Translations under genes and position numbers: made by a program
Part shown: in pieces, positions 10,379-19,912 of the stretch
Position numbering within the stretch: position 1 is the stretch's first letter
Layout: each line of letters starts with the position of its first letter
Notes under the pieces: generated by a model
What the model saw: the letters and a program-made list of their open reading frames with translations, nothing else
Database searches by the model: none
Told to the model about the DNA's origin: nothing
Source: Streptomyces spororaveus
Lineage (GTDB): Bacteria > Actinomycetota > Actinomycetes > Streptomycetales > Streptomycetaceae
Reading direction: 5' to 3'
Assembly (NCBI RefSeq): GCF_016755875.1
Contig: NZ_BNED01000005.1
Coordinates: 3,637,001 to 3,701,000 of the forward strand
DNA: 64,000 bases

Positions 10379-10600
10379 GAAGTGGCCTTCGGCCTCTCTC
10401 GCCGGGGTTTCCTGTATGCGCCATCCCTCTCCCCACTCAGTGGCGGGACGGGTGCGGTGCGGGGACCTACGGCGTAGTAAGTCGATAGGGCGGCGGACGC
10501 CCAACCCCACAAGCCTACGGCATGCGGAGCTGGGCACCCACCGACCAGATGCTTACCGAGAGTCTCTGGAACTTCCCAAGTCCTTACGGACGGAAGGGAA
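10379..10600 (-). other. Long non-coding gap inside the spc operon (rpsN to rpsH)
   Basis: A 222-bp gap in an operon whose other genes are 0-60 bp apart. I see only short hairpins and a possible weak promoter (TTGGGC with a TTACTA-like hexamer about 18 bp on, minus strand). No gene is supported. Confidence 0.4.
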
Positions 10601-10786
10601 TTACCAGGAGCTCTTGGTCACGCCCGGCAGCTCGCCACGGTGAGCCATCTCACGAAGGCAGACGCGGCACAGGCCGAACTTGCGGTACACGGAGTGGGGA
10701 CGACCGCAGCGCTGGCAGCGGGTGTACGCACGCACACCGAACTTGGGCTTGCGGGCAGCCTTCGCGATGAGAGCCTTCTTCGCCAT
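10601..10786 (-). CDS. rpsN: 30S ribosomal protein S14, zinc-binding type Z
   Basis: 61 residues. Cys24, Cys27, Cys40 and Cys43 (RCQRCG and LCRVC) form the zinc ribbon, so this is the short C+ form used when zinc is plentiful; streptomycetes usually keep a zinc-free copy elsewhere under Zur control. It follows rplE by 5 bp. Confidence 0.98.
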   Translation of the reverse strand: MAKKALIAKAARKPKFGVRAYTRCQRCGRPHSVYRKFGLCRVCLREMAHRGELPGVTKSSW

Positions 10787-10791
10787 CTCGC

Positions 10792-11343
10792 TTACGCCTC
10801 CTTGAAGGGGAAGCCGAGGTGACGAAGGAGCGCGCGGCCCTCAGCGTCGTTGGTCGCCGTGGTGACCACGGTGATGTCCATACCCCGGGTACGGTCGATC
10901 TTGTCCTGGTCGATCTCGTGGAACATGACCTGCTCCGTGAGACCGAAGGTGTAGTTGCCACGGCCGTCGAACTGCTTCGGCGACAGACCACGGAAGTCAC
11001 GGATACGCGGCAGCGCGAGCGACAGCGTACGGTCCAGGAACTCCCACATGCGGTCACCACGGAGGGTGACGTGGCAGCCGATCGGCTGACCCTCGCGCAG
11101 CTTGAACTGCGCGATGGACTTGCGGGCCTTCGTGACGGCCGGCTTCTGACCGGTGATCGTCGTCAGGTCGCGGATGGCGCCGTCGATCAGCTTGGAGTCG
11201 CGGGCGGCGTCGCCCACACCCATGTTGACCACGATCTTCACGAGGCCGGGGATCTGCATGACGTTCTCGTAGGAGAACTCCTCACGCAGCTTGCCCGCGA
11301 TGTCCTCGCGGTACTTCGTCTTGAGACGCGGAGTGGTAGCCAT
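10792..11343 (-). CDS. rplE: 50S ribosomal protein L5
   Basis: 183 residues. L5 binds 5S rRNA and contacts the P-site tRNA. Motifs: [40 protein letters not shown] and a C-terminal FPFKEA. Its ATG overlaps the rplX stop by one base. Confidence 0.98.
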   Translation of the reverse strand: MATTPRLKTKYREDIAGKLREEFSYENVMQIPGLVKIVVNMGVGDAARDSKLIDGAIRDLTTITGQKPAVTKARKSIAQFKLREGQPIGCHVTLRGDRMWEFLDRTLSLALPRIRDFRGLSPKQFDGRGNYTFGLTEQVMFHEIDQDKIDRTRGMDITVVTTATNDAEGRALLRHLGFPFKEA

Positions 11344-11654
11344 CAGATGTCCTCACCCGTCCGCTTGGCAACGCGGATCTTGTTGCCCTCGTCGTCGAAG
11401 CGGTAGCCGACGCGGGTGACGACCTTCTTGCCGTCCTTCTCCACAACCAGCTGAACGTTGCTGACGTGGACCGGGGCCTCGGTGATCACAATGCCACCGG
11501 CCTGGTTCTGCGCAGCCTTGGTGTGCTTCTTGACCCGGTTGACACCCTCGACGAGGACGCGGTTGTCGGCGGGGAAGGCGACGATGACCTTGCCCTGCTT
11601 GCCCTTGTCCTTACCGGTGATGACCTGAACCAGGTCGCCCTTCTTGATCTTCAT
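11343..11654 (-). CDS. rplX: 50S ribosomal protein L24
   Basis: 103 residues with an N-terminal KOW motif ([20 protein letters not shown]). L24 starts assembly of the 50S particle. It lies 2 bp after rplN and shares one base with rplE. Confidence 0.98.
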   Translation of the reverse strand: MKIKKGDLVQVITGKDKGKQGKVIVAFPADNRVLVEGVNRVKKHTKAAQNQAGGIVITEAPVHVSNVQLVVEKDGKKVVTRVGYRFDDEGNKIRVAKRTGEDI

Positions 11655-11656
11655 GC

Positions 11657-12025
11657 TTACAGCACCTCCGGCGCGAGCGAGATGATCTTCATGAACTTCT
11701 TCTCGCGCAGCTCACGGCCCACCGGGCCGAAGATACGGGTGCCGCGAGGGTCGCCGTCGTTCTTCAGAATGACGGCGGCGTTCTCGTCAAAGCGGATGTA
11801 CGAGCCGTCCTGGCGGCGACGCTCCTTGACGGTGCGAACGATGACCGCCTTGACGACGTCACCCTTCTTCACGTTGCCACCGGGGATCGCGTCCTTGACG
11901 GTGGCGACGATGACGTCACCGATGCCCGCGTAGCGGCGACCGGAACCACCGAGAACACGGATGCAAAGGATTTCCTTGGCACCAGTGTTGTCGGCGATAC
12001 GCAGTCGCGACTCCTGCTGGATCAC
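11657..12025 (-). CDS. rplN: 50S ribosomal protein L14
   Basis: 122 residues, starting [20 protein letters not shown] and ending in [10 protein letters not shown]14 contacts 16S rRNA in an intersubunit bridge and is the RsfS silencing target. A 106-bp gap with a hairpin separates it from rpsQ. Confidence 0.98.
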   Translation of the reverse strand: MIQQESRLRIADNTGAKEILCIRVLGGSGRRYAGIGDVIVATVKDAIPGGNVKKGDVVKAVIVRTVKERRRQDGSYIRFDENAAVILKNDGDPRGTRIFGPVGRELREKKFMKIISLAPEVL

Positions 12026-12107
12026 GTGTATCTCCTGTTTGTCTGCCGGTTCCCGGCGGGGGCTTCACTCCGGAGAGCGTCGCCCCCACCGAGCCTGGCG
12101 GAACGAA

Positions 12108-12127
12108 TCCGGGGGAAACCCCCCGGA
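12108..12127 (-). terminator. Hairpin immediately after rpsQ
   Basis: TCCGGGGG at 12108-12115 pairs with CCCCCGGA at 12120-12127, loop AAAC, only 4 nt past the rpsQ stop. Likely an mRNA-end or partial terminator inside the operon. Confidence 0.4.
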
Positions 12128-12131
12128 CGAA

Positions 12132-12413
12132 TTACTTGGCCTTCTCGAGGATCTCGACGATGCGCCAGCGCTTGCTCGCCGACAGCGGACGCGTCTCCAT
12201 GATGAGGACGCGGTCGCCGACGCCGGCAGCGTTCTGCTCGTCGTGAGCCTTGAGCTTGTTCGTACGGCGGATGACCTTGCCGTACAGGGCGTGCTTCACG
12301 CGGTCCTCGACGGCGACGACGACGGTCTTGTCCATCTTGTCGCTGACGACCAGACCCTCACGGGTCTTGCGGAAACCGCGCTCGGTCTTTTCAGTCACGT
12401 TGTTCTCGCTCAT
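12132..12413 (-). CDS. rpsQ: 30S ribosomal protein S17
   Basis: 93 residues with an OB-fold. The motif [20 protein letters not shown] and the loop [20 protein letters not shown] are conserved. Its start shares one base with the rpmC stop. Confidence 0.98.
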   Translation of the reverse strand: MSENNVTEKTERGFRKTREGLVVSDKMDKTVVVAVEDRVKHALYGKVIRRTNKLKAHDEQNAAGVGDRVLIMETRPLSASKRWRIVEILEKAK

Positions 12414-12637
12414 CAGGCGCTCTCCACCGTCTCGATACCGAGCTCACGCTCGTGCATCAGGGTGTAGATGCGAGCGATGTCCTTACGGACGGACTTGAGC
12501 CGGCCGTTGTTCTCCAGCTGACCCGTGGCCGCCTGGAAGCGGAGCTTGAACAGCTCCTCCTTGGCCTCGCGCAGCTTGCCAACGAGCTCCTCGTTGCCGA
12601 GCTCACGCAGCTCGGACGCCTTGGTTCCCGTCGCCAT
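12413..12637 (-). CDS. rpmC: 50S ribosomal protein L29
   Basis: 74 residues, [20 protein letters not shown] onward; a two-helix protein at the tunnel exit that helps form the trigger-factor and SRP docking site. The ATG at 12637 overlaps the rplP stop (TGATG); a GTG one codon earlier is possible. AGGTGAG is the ribosome site. Confidence 0.96.
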   Translation of the reverse strand: MATGTKASELRELGNEELVGKLREAKEELFKLRFQAATGQLENNGRLKSVRKDIARIYTLMHERELGIETVESA

Positions 12638-13056
12638 CACGACTCACCTGCCTCGCGCCGAACAATCCGGCACTTCATCGGAAGCTTGTGAGCAGCGCGG
12701 GTGAGCGCCTCACGAGCAATCTTCTCGTTCGGGTAGGACAGCTCGAACATGACCCGGCCCGGGTGCACGTTGGCGATCCACCACTCAGGAGAACCCTTAC
12801 CGGAACCCATGCGGGTCTCGGCAGGCTTCTTCGTCAGCGGGCGGTCCGGGTAGATGTTGATCCAGACCTTGCCGCCACGCTTGATGTGGCGGGTCATCGC
12901 AATACGAGCCGCCTCGATCTGGCGGTTCGTCACGTACGCCGGGGTCAGCGCCTGGATGCCGTACTCGCCGAACGTGACCTCAGTACCGCCCTTGGCCATA
13001 CCGCTGCGCTTCGGGTGGTGCTGCTTGCGGTGCTTGACCCTACGAGGGATCAGCAT
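12637..13056 (-). CDS. rplP: 50S ribosomal protein L16
   Basis: 139 residues. L16 is the late-assembly protein at the A-site finger. It starts [17 protein letters not shown] and contains [20 protein letters not shown] and [10 protein letters not shown]. It lies 5 bp after rpsC. Confidence 0.98.
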   Translation of the reverse strand: MLIPRRVKHRKQHHPKRSGMAKGGTEVTFGEYGIQALTPAYVTNRQIEAARIAMTRHIKRGGKVWINIYPDRPLTKKPAETRMGSGKGSPEWWIANVHPGRVMFELSYPNEKIAREALTRAAHKLPMKCRIVRREAGES

Positions 13057-13061
13057 GTCGG

Positions 13062-13904
13062 TCAGGCCTCCGTTCCGGTGCTCTCGGCCGGAGCGGCGGC
13101 GGGAGCGTCGGCCTTGGGGGCCTCCACACCAGCAGCCTGCTGCGGCTTGCGGCCACCACGGCCGCCGCGCTCGCCACCACGGCCACCACGGCCGGCGGGA
13201 CGGTCGCCAGCGCCCTGCGCGCCACGGGCCGGGCGGTTACCCGCACGGGCCGCAGCGTTCTCGGCGCGAACCTCGGCGATGTTCTTGACGTCGCCCTTGT
13301 AGATCCAGACCTTCACACCGATACGGCCGAAGGTGGTCTTGGCCTCGAAGAAGCCGTAGTCCACGTTCGCGCGCAGCGTGTGCAGCGGCACACGACCCTC
13401 GCGGTAGAACTCGGAGCGGGACATCTCGGCGCCGCCGAGACGACCGCCACACTGGATCTTGATGCCCTTGGCGCCGGCCTTCATCGTGCCCTGCATGCTC
13501 TTACGCATGGCGCGACGGAAGGAGACGCGGGAGGAGAGCTGCTCGGCAACGGCCTGGGCAACCAGCTGAGCGTCGAGCTCGGGGTTCTTGACCTCGAGGA
13601 TGTTCAGCTGAACCTGCTTGCCCGTGAGCTTCTCGAGGTCACCGCGGATGCGGTCGGCCTCGGCGCCACGGCGGCCGATGACGATGCCCGGACGAGCGGT
13701 GTGGATGTCCACACGCACGCGGTCACGGGTGCGCTCAATCTCAACCTTCGAGATGCCGGCGCGCTCCATGCCGGACGTCATCATCCGACGGATGGCGACG
13801 TCTTCCTTGACGTAGTCCTTGTACAGCTTGTCGGCGTACCAACGCGACTTGAAGTCGGTGGTGATGCCGAGCCGGAACCCGTGCGGGTTTACCTTCTGGC
13901 CCAT
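13062..13904 (-). CDS. rpsC: 30S ribosomal protein S3 with RGG-like tail
   Basis: 280 residues. The KH domain ([20 protein letters not shown]) and the C-terminal S3 domain ([20 protein letters not shown]) form the mRNA entry. The core ends near residue 210. About 70 further residues are rich in Gly, Arg and Ala ([15 protein letters not shown]), then turn acidic. Streptomycete S3 proteins are known to be long; the tail resembles RNA-binding RGG boxes. It overlaps rplV by one base. Confidence 0.97.
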   Translation of the reverse strand: MGQKVNPHGFRLGITTDFKSRWYADKLYKDYVKEDVAIRRMMTSGMERAGISKVEIERTRDRVRVDIHTARPGIVIGRRGAEADRIRGDLEKLTGKQVQLNILEVKNPELDAQLVAQAVAEQLSSRVSFRRAMRKSMQGTMKAGAKGIKIQCGGRLGGAEMSRSEFYREGRVPLHTLRANVDYGFFEAKTTFGRIGVKVWIYKGDVKNIAEVRAENAAARAGNRPARGAQGAGDRPAGRGGRGGERGGRGGRKPQQAAGVEAPKADAPAAAPAESTGTEA

Positions 13905-14251
13905 TACCGGGAACCTTCCTTGCTGCTGACGACCACGGTGATGTGGCTGGTCCGCTTGCGGATCCGGTAGGCACGGCCCTGGGCACGCGGACGGAACCGC
14001 TTCAGGGTCGGGCCCTCGTCCACGTACGCCTCGCTGATGACCAGCGTGGAGGCGTCGGGGTGGTTGTAGTTGTGTGCGGCGTTGGCAATGGCGCTGTCCA
14101 GCACCTTGCCGACCGGCACGCTCGCGGCCTGCGGGGCGAAACGCAGGACCGCCTGAGCCTCCGTGGCATCCATGCCACGGATAAGGTCCACCACTCGGCG
14201 GGCCTTCATGGGCGTGACGCGGATGTACCGCGCCTGGGCCCTGGCTTCCAT
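13904..14251 (-). CDS. rplV: 50S ribosomal protein L22
   Basis: 115 residues, starting [20 protein letters not shown]. The beta-hairpin that lines the exit tunnel, including [20 protein letters not shown], is standard, with no macrolide-resistance insertion visible. GAAGGGA six bases before 14251 fixes this ATG over an in-frame start 12 codons upstream. Confidence 0.97.
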   Translation of the reverse strand: MEARAQARYIRVTPMKARRVVDLIRGMDATEAQAVLRFAPQAASVPVGKVLDSAIANAAHNYNHPDASTLVISEAYVDEGPTLKRFRPRAQGRAYRIRKRTSHITVVVSSKEGSR

Positions 14252-14294
14252 GGTTGTCCCTTCGGTGTAAGTCATAGTCGTAACCACCCCGCCT

Positions 14295-14576
14295 TTAGCG
14301 GCGCTTCGACTTCCGGTCGTCCTTGACGTGGCCGCGGAAGGTGCGAGTCGGCGAGAACTCGCCGAGCTTGTGGCCGACCATCGACTCGGTGACGAACACC
14401 GGGACGTGGGTCTTGCCGTTGTGCACCGCGATGGTGTGACCCAGCATGCTGGGGATGATCATCGAGCGACGGGACCAGGTCTTGATGACGTTCTTGGTGC
14501 CGGCTTCGTTCTGGACGTCCACCTTCTTTACGAGGTGGTCGTCGACGAAGGGCCCCTTCTTGAGACTGCGCGGCAT
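14295..14576 (-). CDS. rpsS: 30S ribosomal protein S19
   Basis: 93 residues, [19 protein letters not shown] to [12 protein letters not shown]19 pairs with S13 in the 30S head. It lies 12 bp after rplB. Confidence 0.98.
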   Translation of the reverse strand: MPRSLKKGPFVDDHLVKKVDVQNEAGTKNVIKTWSRRSMIIPSMLGHTIAVHNGKTHVPVFVTESMVGHKLGEFSPTRTFRGHVKDDRKSKRR

Positions 14577-14588
14577 CTAAACCCGCTC

Positions 14589-15425
14589 CTAGCGCTTCTT
14601 GTTCGTCTTGCGGCGGCGGACGATGTACTTGCTCGAAGCCTTCTTCGGCGAGCGAGTACGACCCTCCTTCTGACCCCACGGGGAGACCGGGTGGCGACCA
14701 CCACTGGTCTTGCCCTCACCACCACCGTGCGGGTGGTCAACCGGGTTCATCGCGACACCGCGGACGGACGGGCGAACGCCCTTCCAGCGCATACGGCCGG
14801 CCTTGCCCCAGTTGATGTTCGACTGCTCGGCGTTGCCGACCTCGCCGACCGTGGCGCGGCAGCGGGCGTCGACGAGACGGATCTCGCCCGACGGCATACG
14901 AAGGTGGGCCATCGTGCCCTCCTTCGCCAGCAGCTGCACGGAGGCACCCGCGGAGCGGGCGAACTTGGCGCCACCACCGGGACGGAGCTCGATCGCGTGG
15001 ATCGTGGTACCGACCGGGATGTTGCGGAGCGCGAGGTTGTTACCGGGCTTGATGTCGGCCGTGGGGCCGTTCTCAATCCGGTCGCCCTGCTTCAGAGCCT
15101 TCGGCGCGATGATGTAGCGCTTCTCGCCGTCCGCGTAGTGCAGGAGCGCGATGCGCGCGGTGCGGTTGGGGTCGTACTCGATGTGCGCGACCTTGGCCGG
15201 CACGCCGTCCTTGTCGTGACGACGGAAGTCGATCACGCGGTAGGCGCGCTTGTGTCCACCACCCTGGTGGCGAACGGTGATCCGACCGGTGTTGTTACGG
15301 CCGCCCTTGCTGTGCAGGGGGCGAACCAGCGACTTCTCCGGCGTGGACCGCGTGATCTCGACAAAGTCGGCGACGCTGGAGCCACGACGGCCCGGGGTCG
15401 TCGGCTTGTACTTGCGGATACCCAT
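14589..15425 (-). CDS. rplB: 50S ribosomal protein L2
   Basis: 278 residues. L2 is needed for peptidyl-transferase activity and subunit joining. It has the usual OB and SH3-like domains; the C-terminal loop [16 protein letters not shown] holds the His that lies next to the catalytic centre. Confidence 0.98.
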   Translation of the reverse strand: MGIRKYKPTTPGRRGSSVADFVEITRSTPEKSLVRPLHSKGGRNNTGRITVRHQGGGHKRAYRVIDFRRHDKDGVPAKVAHIEYDPNRTARIALLHYADGEKRYIIAPKALKQGDRIENGPTADIKPGNNLALRNIPVGTTIHAIELRPGGGAKFARSAGASVQLLAKEGTMAHLRMPSGEIRLVDARCRATVGEVGNAEQSNINWGKAGRMRWKGVRPSVRGVAMNPVDHPHGGGEGKTSGGRHPVSPWGQKEGRTRSPKKASSKYIVRRRKTNKKR

Positions 15426-15464
15426 TTCTCAGTCCTCGTCCGATTCCGGACGACTAGACCTCCG

Positions 15465-15788
15465 TTAGGAGGCCTGGCCGCCGAAGATGTCGATTCGGTC
15501 GCCCTCAGCGAGGGTCACGATGGCGCGCTTGGTGTCAGCGCGCTTGCCGAAACCGGTCTTGGTGCGCTTGCGCTTACCCTGACGGTTGATCGTGTTGACC
15601 CCGGTGACCTTGACCCCGAAGACCGCTTCCACGGCCTGCTTGATCTGGGTCTTGTTGGAGCCAGGCGCGACGATGAACGTGTACTTGTTCTCGTCCAGCA
15701 GCGCGTAGCTCTTCTCCGAGACGACCGGCTTGATCAGCAGGTCGCGCGGGTCAGTGAAGGTCTTGCTGGTAACGGTCGCCTCAGACAT
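15465..15788 (-). CDS. rplW: 50S ribosomal protein L23
   Basis: 107 residues. L23 sits at the tunnel exit and docks trigger factor and SRP. Motifs: [20 protein letters not shown] and [18 protein letters not shown]. Its ATG shares one base with the rplD stop. Confidence 0.98.
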   Translation of the reverse strand: MSEATVTSKTFTDPRDLLIKPVVSEKSYALLDENKYTFIVAPGSNKTQIKQAVEAVFGVKVTGVNTINRQGKRKRTKTGFGKRADTKRAIVTLAEGDRIDIFGGQAS

Positions 15789-16438
15789 CAGGCGTCGCTC
15801 CCTTCGGTCTCATCGGCCTTGGGGCCAGACACGAAGGACTCGAAAGCGGCCTGAGTGAAGACCACGTCGTCAGAGACGATCACGTCGTACGTGTTCAGCT
15901 GGCCCGGCTCCAGGATGTGAACCTGGGGCAGGTTGCGGGCGGACAGCCACGCGGCCTCGTCGGCGCGGTCGACGACCAGGAGCAGGTTCTTGCGCTCCGA
16001 GATCTTGCCGAACAGCGTCTTGGCGGCCTTCGTGGAGGCGGCACCCTCGACCACGCCGGTGACGACGTGGATGCGGGAGTGACGCGCACGGTCCGAGAGG
16101 GCACCGCGGAGGGCGGCGGCCTTCATCTTCTTCGGGGTCCGCTGGGAGTAGTCACGCGGCTGCGGGCCGTGGACAACGCCACCGCCGACGAACTGCGGCG
16201 CACGGGTCGAACCCTGGCGCGCACGGCCGGTGCCCTTCTGGCGGTACGGCTTGCGGCCACCACCACGGACTTCGCCGCGACGCTTGGTCTTGTGCGTGCC
16301 CTGACGGGCAGCAGCCAGCTGAGCGACAACGACCTGGTGGATCAGCGGAACGCTGGTCTTCGCGTCGAAGATCTCCGCGGGGAGCTCGACGGTACCGGCC
16401 TTGTCGCCTGCCGGCGAAAGGATGTCAATGGTGCTCAT
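15788..16438 (-). CDS. rplD: 50S ribosomal protein L4
   Basis: 216 residues, starting [20 protein letters not shown]. The extended loop that reaches the tunnel ([20 protein letters not shown], then [11 protein letters not shown]) is intact. The start at 16438 is where the L4 family begins; upstream residues in frame match nothing. Four bases separate it from rplC. In enterobacteria L4 represses its own operon; whether it does so here is unknown. Confidence 0.98.
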   Translation of the reverse strand: MSTIDILSPAGDKAGTVELPAEIFDAKTSVPLIHQVVVAQLAAARQGTHKTKRRGEVRGGGRKPYRQKGTGRARQGSTRAPQFVGGGVVHGPQPRDYSQRTPKKMKAAALRGALSDRARHSRIHVVTGVVEGAASTKAAKTLFGKISERKNLLLVVDRADEAAWLSARNLPQVHILEPGQLNTYDVIVSDDVVFTQAAFESFVSGPKADETEGSDA

Positions 16439-16442
16439 TACC

Positions 16443-17087
16443 TCAAGCCCCCTTGGCCGCGGTACGGACCAGGACGAGGCCGCCGTTCGGACCGGGGACT
16501 GCGCCCTTGATGAGGAGCAGACCCTTCTCCGCGTCAACCGCGTGGATGGTCAGGTTCTGGGTGGTGACGCGCTCGTTACCCATACGACCGGCCATGCGCA
16601 TGCCCTTGAAGACACGCCCAGGGGTGGCGCAGCCACCGATCGAACCGGGGGAGCGGTGCTTGCGCTGCACACCGTGACCGGCGCCGAGGCCCCGGAAGTT
16701 GTGCCGCTTCATGACACCGGCGAAGCCCTTGCCCTTGCTGTTGCCCGTGACGTCAACCTTGACGCCGGACTCGAACACCTCAGCAGTGATCTCCTGGCCG
16801 AGCGTGTACTCGCTGGCGTCGGAGGTGCGGAGCTCCACCAGGTGGCGGCGGGGGGTCACGTCGGCCTTGGCGAAGTGGCCCTTGAGGGGCTTGTTCACCT
16901 TGCGCGGGTCGATCTCGCCGAAGGCGATCTGGACCGACTCGTAGCCGTCGATGTCGTTCGTACGGACCTGGGTAACGACGCAGGGTCCGGCCTTGACCAC
17001 GGTCACCGGGACGACACGGTTGTTCTCGTCCCAGACCTGGGTCATGCCGAGCTTCTCGCCCAGGACGCCCTTGATCTGCTTTGCCAT
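16443..17087 (-). CDS. rplC: 50S ribosomal protein L3
   Basis: 214 residues. The W-finger region near the peptidyl-transferase centre reads [20 protein letters not shown], then [19 protein letters not shown]. The Gln that PrmB methylates in E. coli (SIGQNQTPG) is absent; here the equivalent stretch is SIGGCATPG. It lies 14 bp after rpsJ. Confidence 0.98.
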   Translation of the reverse strand: MAKQIKGVLGEKLGMTQVWDENNRVVPVTVVKAGPCVVTQVRTNDIDGYESVQIAFGEIDPRKVNKPLKGHFAKADVTPRRHLVELRTSDASEYTLGQEITAEVFESGVKVDVTGNSKGKGFAGVMKRHNFRGLGAGHGVQRKHRSPGSIGGCATPGRVFKGMRMAGRMGNERVTTQNLTIHAVDAEKGLLLIKGAVPGPNGGLVLVRTAAKGA

Positions 17088-17101
17088 CTTCTCGACGCCT
17101 C

Positions 17102-17410
17102 TCAGAGCTTGATCTCGATGTCAACGCCGGCCGGAAGGTCCAGGCGCATCAGCGAGTCAACGGTCTTGGGGGTCGGGTCGAGGATGTCGATCAGGCGCTT
17201 GTGCGTGCGCATCTCGAAGTGCTCGCGCGAGTCCTTGTACTTGTGCGGCGACTTGATGACGCAGTACACGTTCTTCTCAGTGGGCAGCGGCACCGGGCCC
17301 GCGACCGACGCACCAGTGCGCGTCACCGTCTCGACGATCTTCTTCGCCGAGGAATCGATGACCTCGTGGTCGTAGGCCTTGAGCCGGATGCGGATCTTCT
17401 GTCCCGCCAT
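17102..17410 (-). CDS. rpsJ: 30S ribosomal protein S10 (NusE)
   Basis: 102 residues, [20 protein letters not shown] onward. S10 also serves as NusE, binding NusB in antitermination and the NusG C-terminal domain in transcription-translation coupling. It is the first gene of the S10-spc-alpha superoperon and has a roughly 400-nt leader. Confidence 0.98.
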   Translation of the reverse strand: MAGQKIRIRLKAYDHEVIDSSAKKIVETVTRTGASVAGPVPLPTEKNVYCVIKSPHKYKDSREHFEMRTHKRLIDILDPTPKTVDSLMRLDLPAGVDIEIKL

Positions 17411-17489
17411 GGCTACTCCGTAGTCCTGTCTCTATGTGGAAACGCTCTGGCTCCCGGTCGGCTGCGGGACGGATCCCGCGGCCTCTCCT

Positions 17490-17514
17490 CCGACCCACGC
17501 GGTCGGGCGTGTCG
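17490..17514 (-). promoter_or_regulatory. Leader hairpin shared by S10 and str operons (copy 1)
   Basis: CCGACCCACGCGGTCGG at 17490-17506 forms a 6-bp stem (CCGACC/GGTCGG) with a 5-nt loop, followed by GCGTGTCG. It lies 80 nt before the rpsJ start. The same 25-nt block, with one change, occurs 51 nt before rpsL. Confidence 0.6.
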
Positions 17515-17812
17515 CACTCCCTCTACAGAAAATTCCCATACGGAAATTCCCTCGTCCAAGGGGGTGCGGTCCCTGAGACCGCGATTCGGGGGAGAAACAC
17601 CCACCGAGTGCCTGGTGGGCACCGTGCTGACACTTCCCAGAAGATTCCCGTACGTCCGTCCCCATTGCTGCCCCGAGAGGCAGATTAAGGACGACGAGTA
17701 CTGTGGGACTCGCTTCCGGTCCTCCCGGCGGGAGGCGCGCAGCATCGGCACTCAGCCGAGCAACTTGAGTAGTCTGCCATACGAGGCACGTACCTGGCCA
17801 ATCGGGCCGAAG

Positions 17813-17840
17813 AGAATACCCCGCCACGCTGCGTGGTCAA
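17813..17840 (-). promoter_or_regulatory. Candidate main promoter of the S10 operon
   Basis: On the minus strand: TTGACC (17840-17835), 16-bp spacer, TATTCT (17818-17813). The spacer includes the palindrome CCACGC-T-GCGTGG (17824-17836). The predicted transcript would start near 17805. Confidence 0.5.
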
Positions 17841-17901
17841 ACCGCACCACGCCCGTCGCGGCGGGGCCCTCCAGGGGATGCCCGCGCTCCGGATCCGGCC
17901 G

Positions 17902-19737
17902 TCAGTCCTTCGGGGCCCGGCGCCCGCAGACGGCCGGCCACTCCTCGGGATCGAGGCCGCCGCACCACAGGTAGCCGCGGTCGGCGGTCGGCTTCCAGTT
18001 CTGGATCTTCACGTCCGCGCAGTCCTTGACCGGGGCGAAACGCGGGCAGGTGCCGTTCGGCTTCTTCAGGGTGTGGGCGCGCCAGGCGTCGACCCCCATG
18101 GACTTCTCGTCCTTGTCGGGCATGTACCGGTTGACCGACCAGGAGGCGCCCATCGTCGCGAACAGCGCCAGGACGCACACCATGCCGGCGGAGAGCTGCT
18201 GCACCGCGCGGCGGGGCAGCACCGGGCCCCGGGGCGCCCCGTCACCGTCTCCGTCCGCGGAACGCGGCCGCACGGTGCGCTCCAGCCAGCCGGAGCCCCG
18301 GTCGACGGCGACCATCAGGCCGAGCACGGCCAGGATCATCAGGCAGTACATGATGATCCACGTGGTACGGGGGTAGAGCTGGACCGCCTTGGCCTGGACC
18401 ATGTGGGAGGCGAACCAGAACCGTGCCAGCCAGGCGCCCGCCAGGACGGCGGCGGCCGTGCGCACCATGATGTTGCGCAGGCCCAGGCCGATGCCCAGTC
18501 CCGCCCCGAAGAGCAGCAGCAGGGTGAAGCCGGTCTGGCCCGCCATCTCGCCGGAGACCGGCCAGGTCCGGTAGGTCAGCCCCCCGGAGCGGTCGGAGAC
18601 CCAGCCGAGGACGTACGCCGGGTCCGCGTAGACGGAGAGGAAGGCGTACCGGTCCGGGTTGTCGGCGCCCAGGCGGACCATCTGGTAGAGCAGCGGGGCG
18701 CCGACGACCGCGGCGGTGGCCACCGTGGCCCCTATGTAGACGAGGGTGGCCTTCACCTTCCGCGCTCCCCCGCGCCACGGGAAGAGGAAGAGGGCGAGCA
18801 GGCCCACACCGGGCGCGGCCCACACGTACCAGCCGGAGTACCAGAGGAACAGGGCGCCGAAGACGAGGCCGAGCAGGATGCCGCTGACCAGGTTGCGGCG
18901 CGTCGTACGGTGCTCCGCGCGGCGCATCTCGCGCAGCCAGTAGCCCAGCAGCGGCAGCAGGACGATCATCGTGCCGTGGCTGTACGGGCGGATCGGGTCG
19001 ATGAAGAGCACGGCCGAGGGGACCGCGATGAGCAGCGCCCAGAACGGCCGCAGCAGCAGCCGCCAGGCGGCGTACGCCATGGGGCCGGCGATGGCGGTGA
19101 AGAAGATCTGGAGGTCCTGCAGGGCCATGCCGCTGCCCAGGGTGCCGCCGTGGCGGAGCTTGGCCCAGACGGCGATCAGCGCGGGGAAGGCCGGCGGGTA
19201 GATGCCGGACATGCCCTCGCCGCGCAGGAAGGAGGTGCCCATGTCGATCAGGACGCTCGGGTCGCCCTCCTGGCCGCCGAGGGCCCAGGGGGTGCCGTTC
19301 AGGGCGACGACGACACCGCCCGCGACGACGCCGGTGGACAGGCCGGCCAGGGCGGCGCAGACCAGCCGCTTGACCAGCTGATGGCGCATCAGGGAGCCCC
19401 GGTGGGCGGTGTACAGGAGCAGCGCCAGGATCGGGATGCCGAGGAGGGCCGCGTACTGCTGCATCTTGGCGAGGCCGCTGACCTGGGCGACGCGGATCAT
19501 CGGGTTCACGTCGATGCGTCCGCAGAGGAGCGTGTAGCCGAGGGCCGCCGCGAGGCTCACCAGGATCTCGGCGCAGAAGAGCACTCGGCGCCGGGTGGCC
19601 CACTCGGGTATGCCCCCGCGTCCTGTGCGCGCCGTCCGCCCCTCGCGTTCCTCGCGCCCGGCGGCCGTCCGCCCGGTCCCCGTACCCGACTCTTCGACCA
19701 CGTCGGGGGCCACCTTCGTCATGTCGTCCATTTCCAT
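17902..19737 (-). CDS. AftA-like polytopic membrane glycosyltransferase (GT-C type), paralogue 1
   Basis: 611 residues. A charged N-terminal tail of about 45 residues precedes roughly eleven membrane segments, then a C-terminal outside domain. It shares long blocks with the divergent gene at 19913: VNPM-x-R-x-x-QVSGLA early on, YPPAFPALIAVWAK, FWFASHMVQAKAVQLYPRTT, and near the end the pair C-P-x2-AP-x3-C. This layout and the VQLYPRT block recall AftA arabinofuranosyltransferases, which use decaprenyl-phosphate sugars to prime cell-wall arabinan; Streptomyces has no arabinogalactan, so the acceptor must differ. This copy has a second Cys pair (YLWCGG to AVCG) lacking in the paralogue. The start (19737) is uncertain; ATGs at 19731 and 19722 are possible. 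Family assignment is from memory of motifs only. Confidence 0.65.
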   Translation of the reverse strand: MEMDDMTKVAPDVVEESGTGTGRTAAGREEREGRTARTGRGGIPEWATRRRVLFCAEILVSLAAALGYTLLCGRIDVNPMIRVAQVSGLAKMQQYAALLGIPILALLLYTAHRGSLMRHQLVKRLVCAALAGLSTGVVAGGVVVALNGTPWALGGQEGDPSVLIDMGTSFLRGEGMSGIYPPAFPALIAVWAKLRHGGTLGSGMALQDLQIFFTAIAGPMAYAAWRLLLRPFWALLIAVPSAVLFIDPIRPYSHGTMIVLLPLLGYWLREMRRAEHRTTRRNLVSGILLGLVFGALFLWYSGWYVWAAPGVGLLALFLFPWRGGARKVKATLVYIGATVATAAVVGAPLLYQMVRLGADNPDRYAFLSVYADPAYVLGWVSDRSGGLTYRTWPVSGEMAGQTGFTLLLLFGAGLGIGLGLRNIMVRTAAAVLAGAWLARFWFASHMVQAKAVQLYPRTTWIIMYCLMILAVLGLMVAVDRGSGWLERTVRPRSADGDGDGAPRGPVLPRRAVQQLSAGMVCVLALFATMGASWSVNRYMPDKDEKSMGVDAWRAHTLKKPNGTCPRFAPVKDCADVKIQNWKPTADRGYLWCGGLDPEEWPAVCGRRAPKD

Positions 19738-19912
19738 CGCGTGCGCGTGTCACCGCGGTGGGGGCCTTGCTCCGGGAACAGCCGTCCCCGTCCGCCGCGT
19801 CCCCCTCAGCGGCAACCGTACCAACTGACGTGATTGGGGAGTCGGGGCGCGGGGTAGGGTACTTGACCCTCGGCGGCCGACGTGGGATGCGGGGCCGGTA
19901 GAGTGAACAGAT

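Larger units (their letters stand above)
17411..17901 (-). promoter_or_regulatory. Leader and promoter region of the S10 operon
   Basis: A 491-bp region without a supported gene, between rpsJ and the AftA-like gene. It holds a likely HrdB-type promoter (17813-17840), a leader hairpin shared with the str operon (17490-17514), and an AT-richer patch around 17525-17550 with repeats of a GAAATTCCC-like word. The run of features points to a long, regulated 5' leader. Confidence 0.6.
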
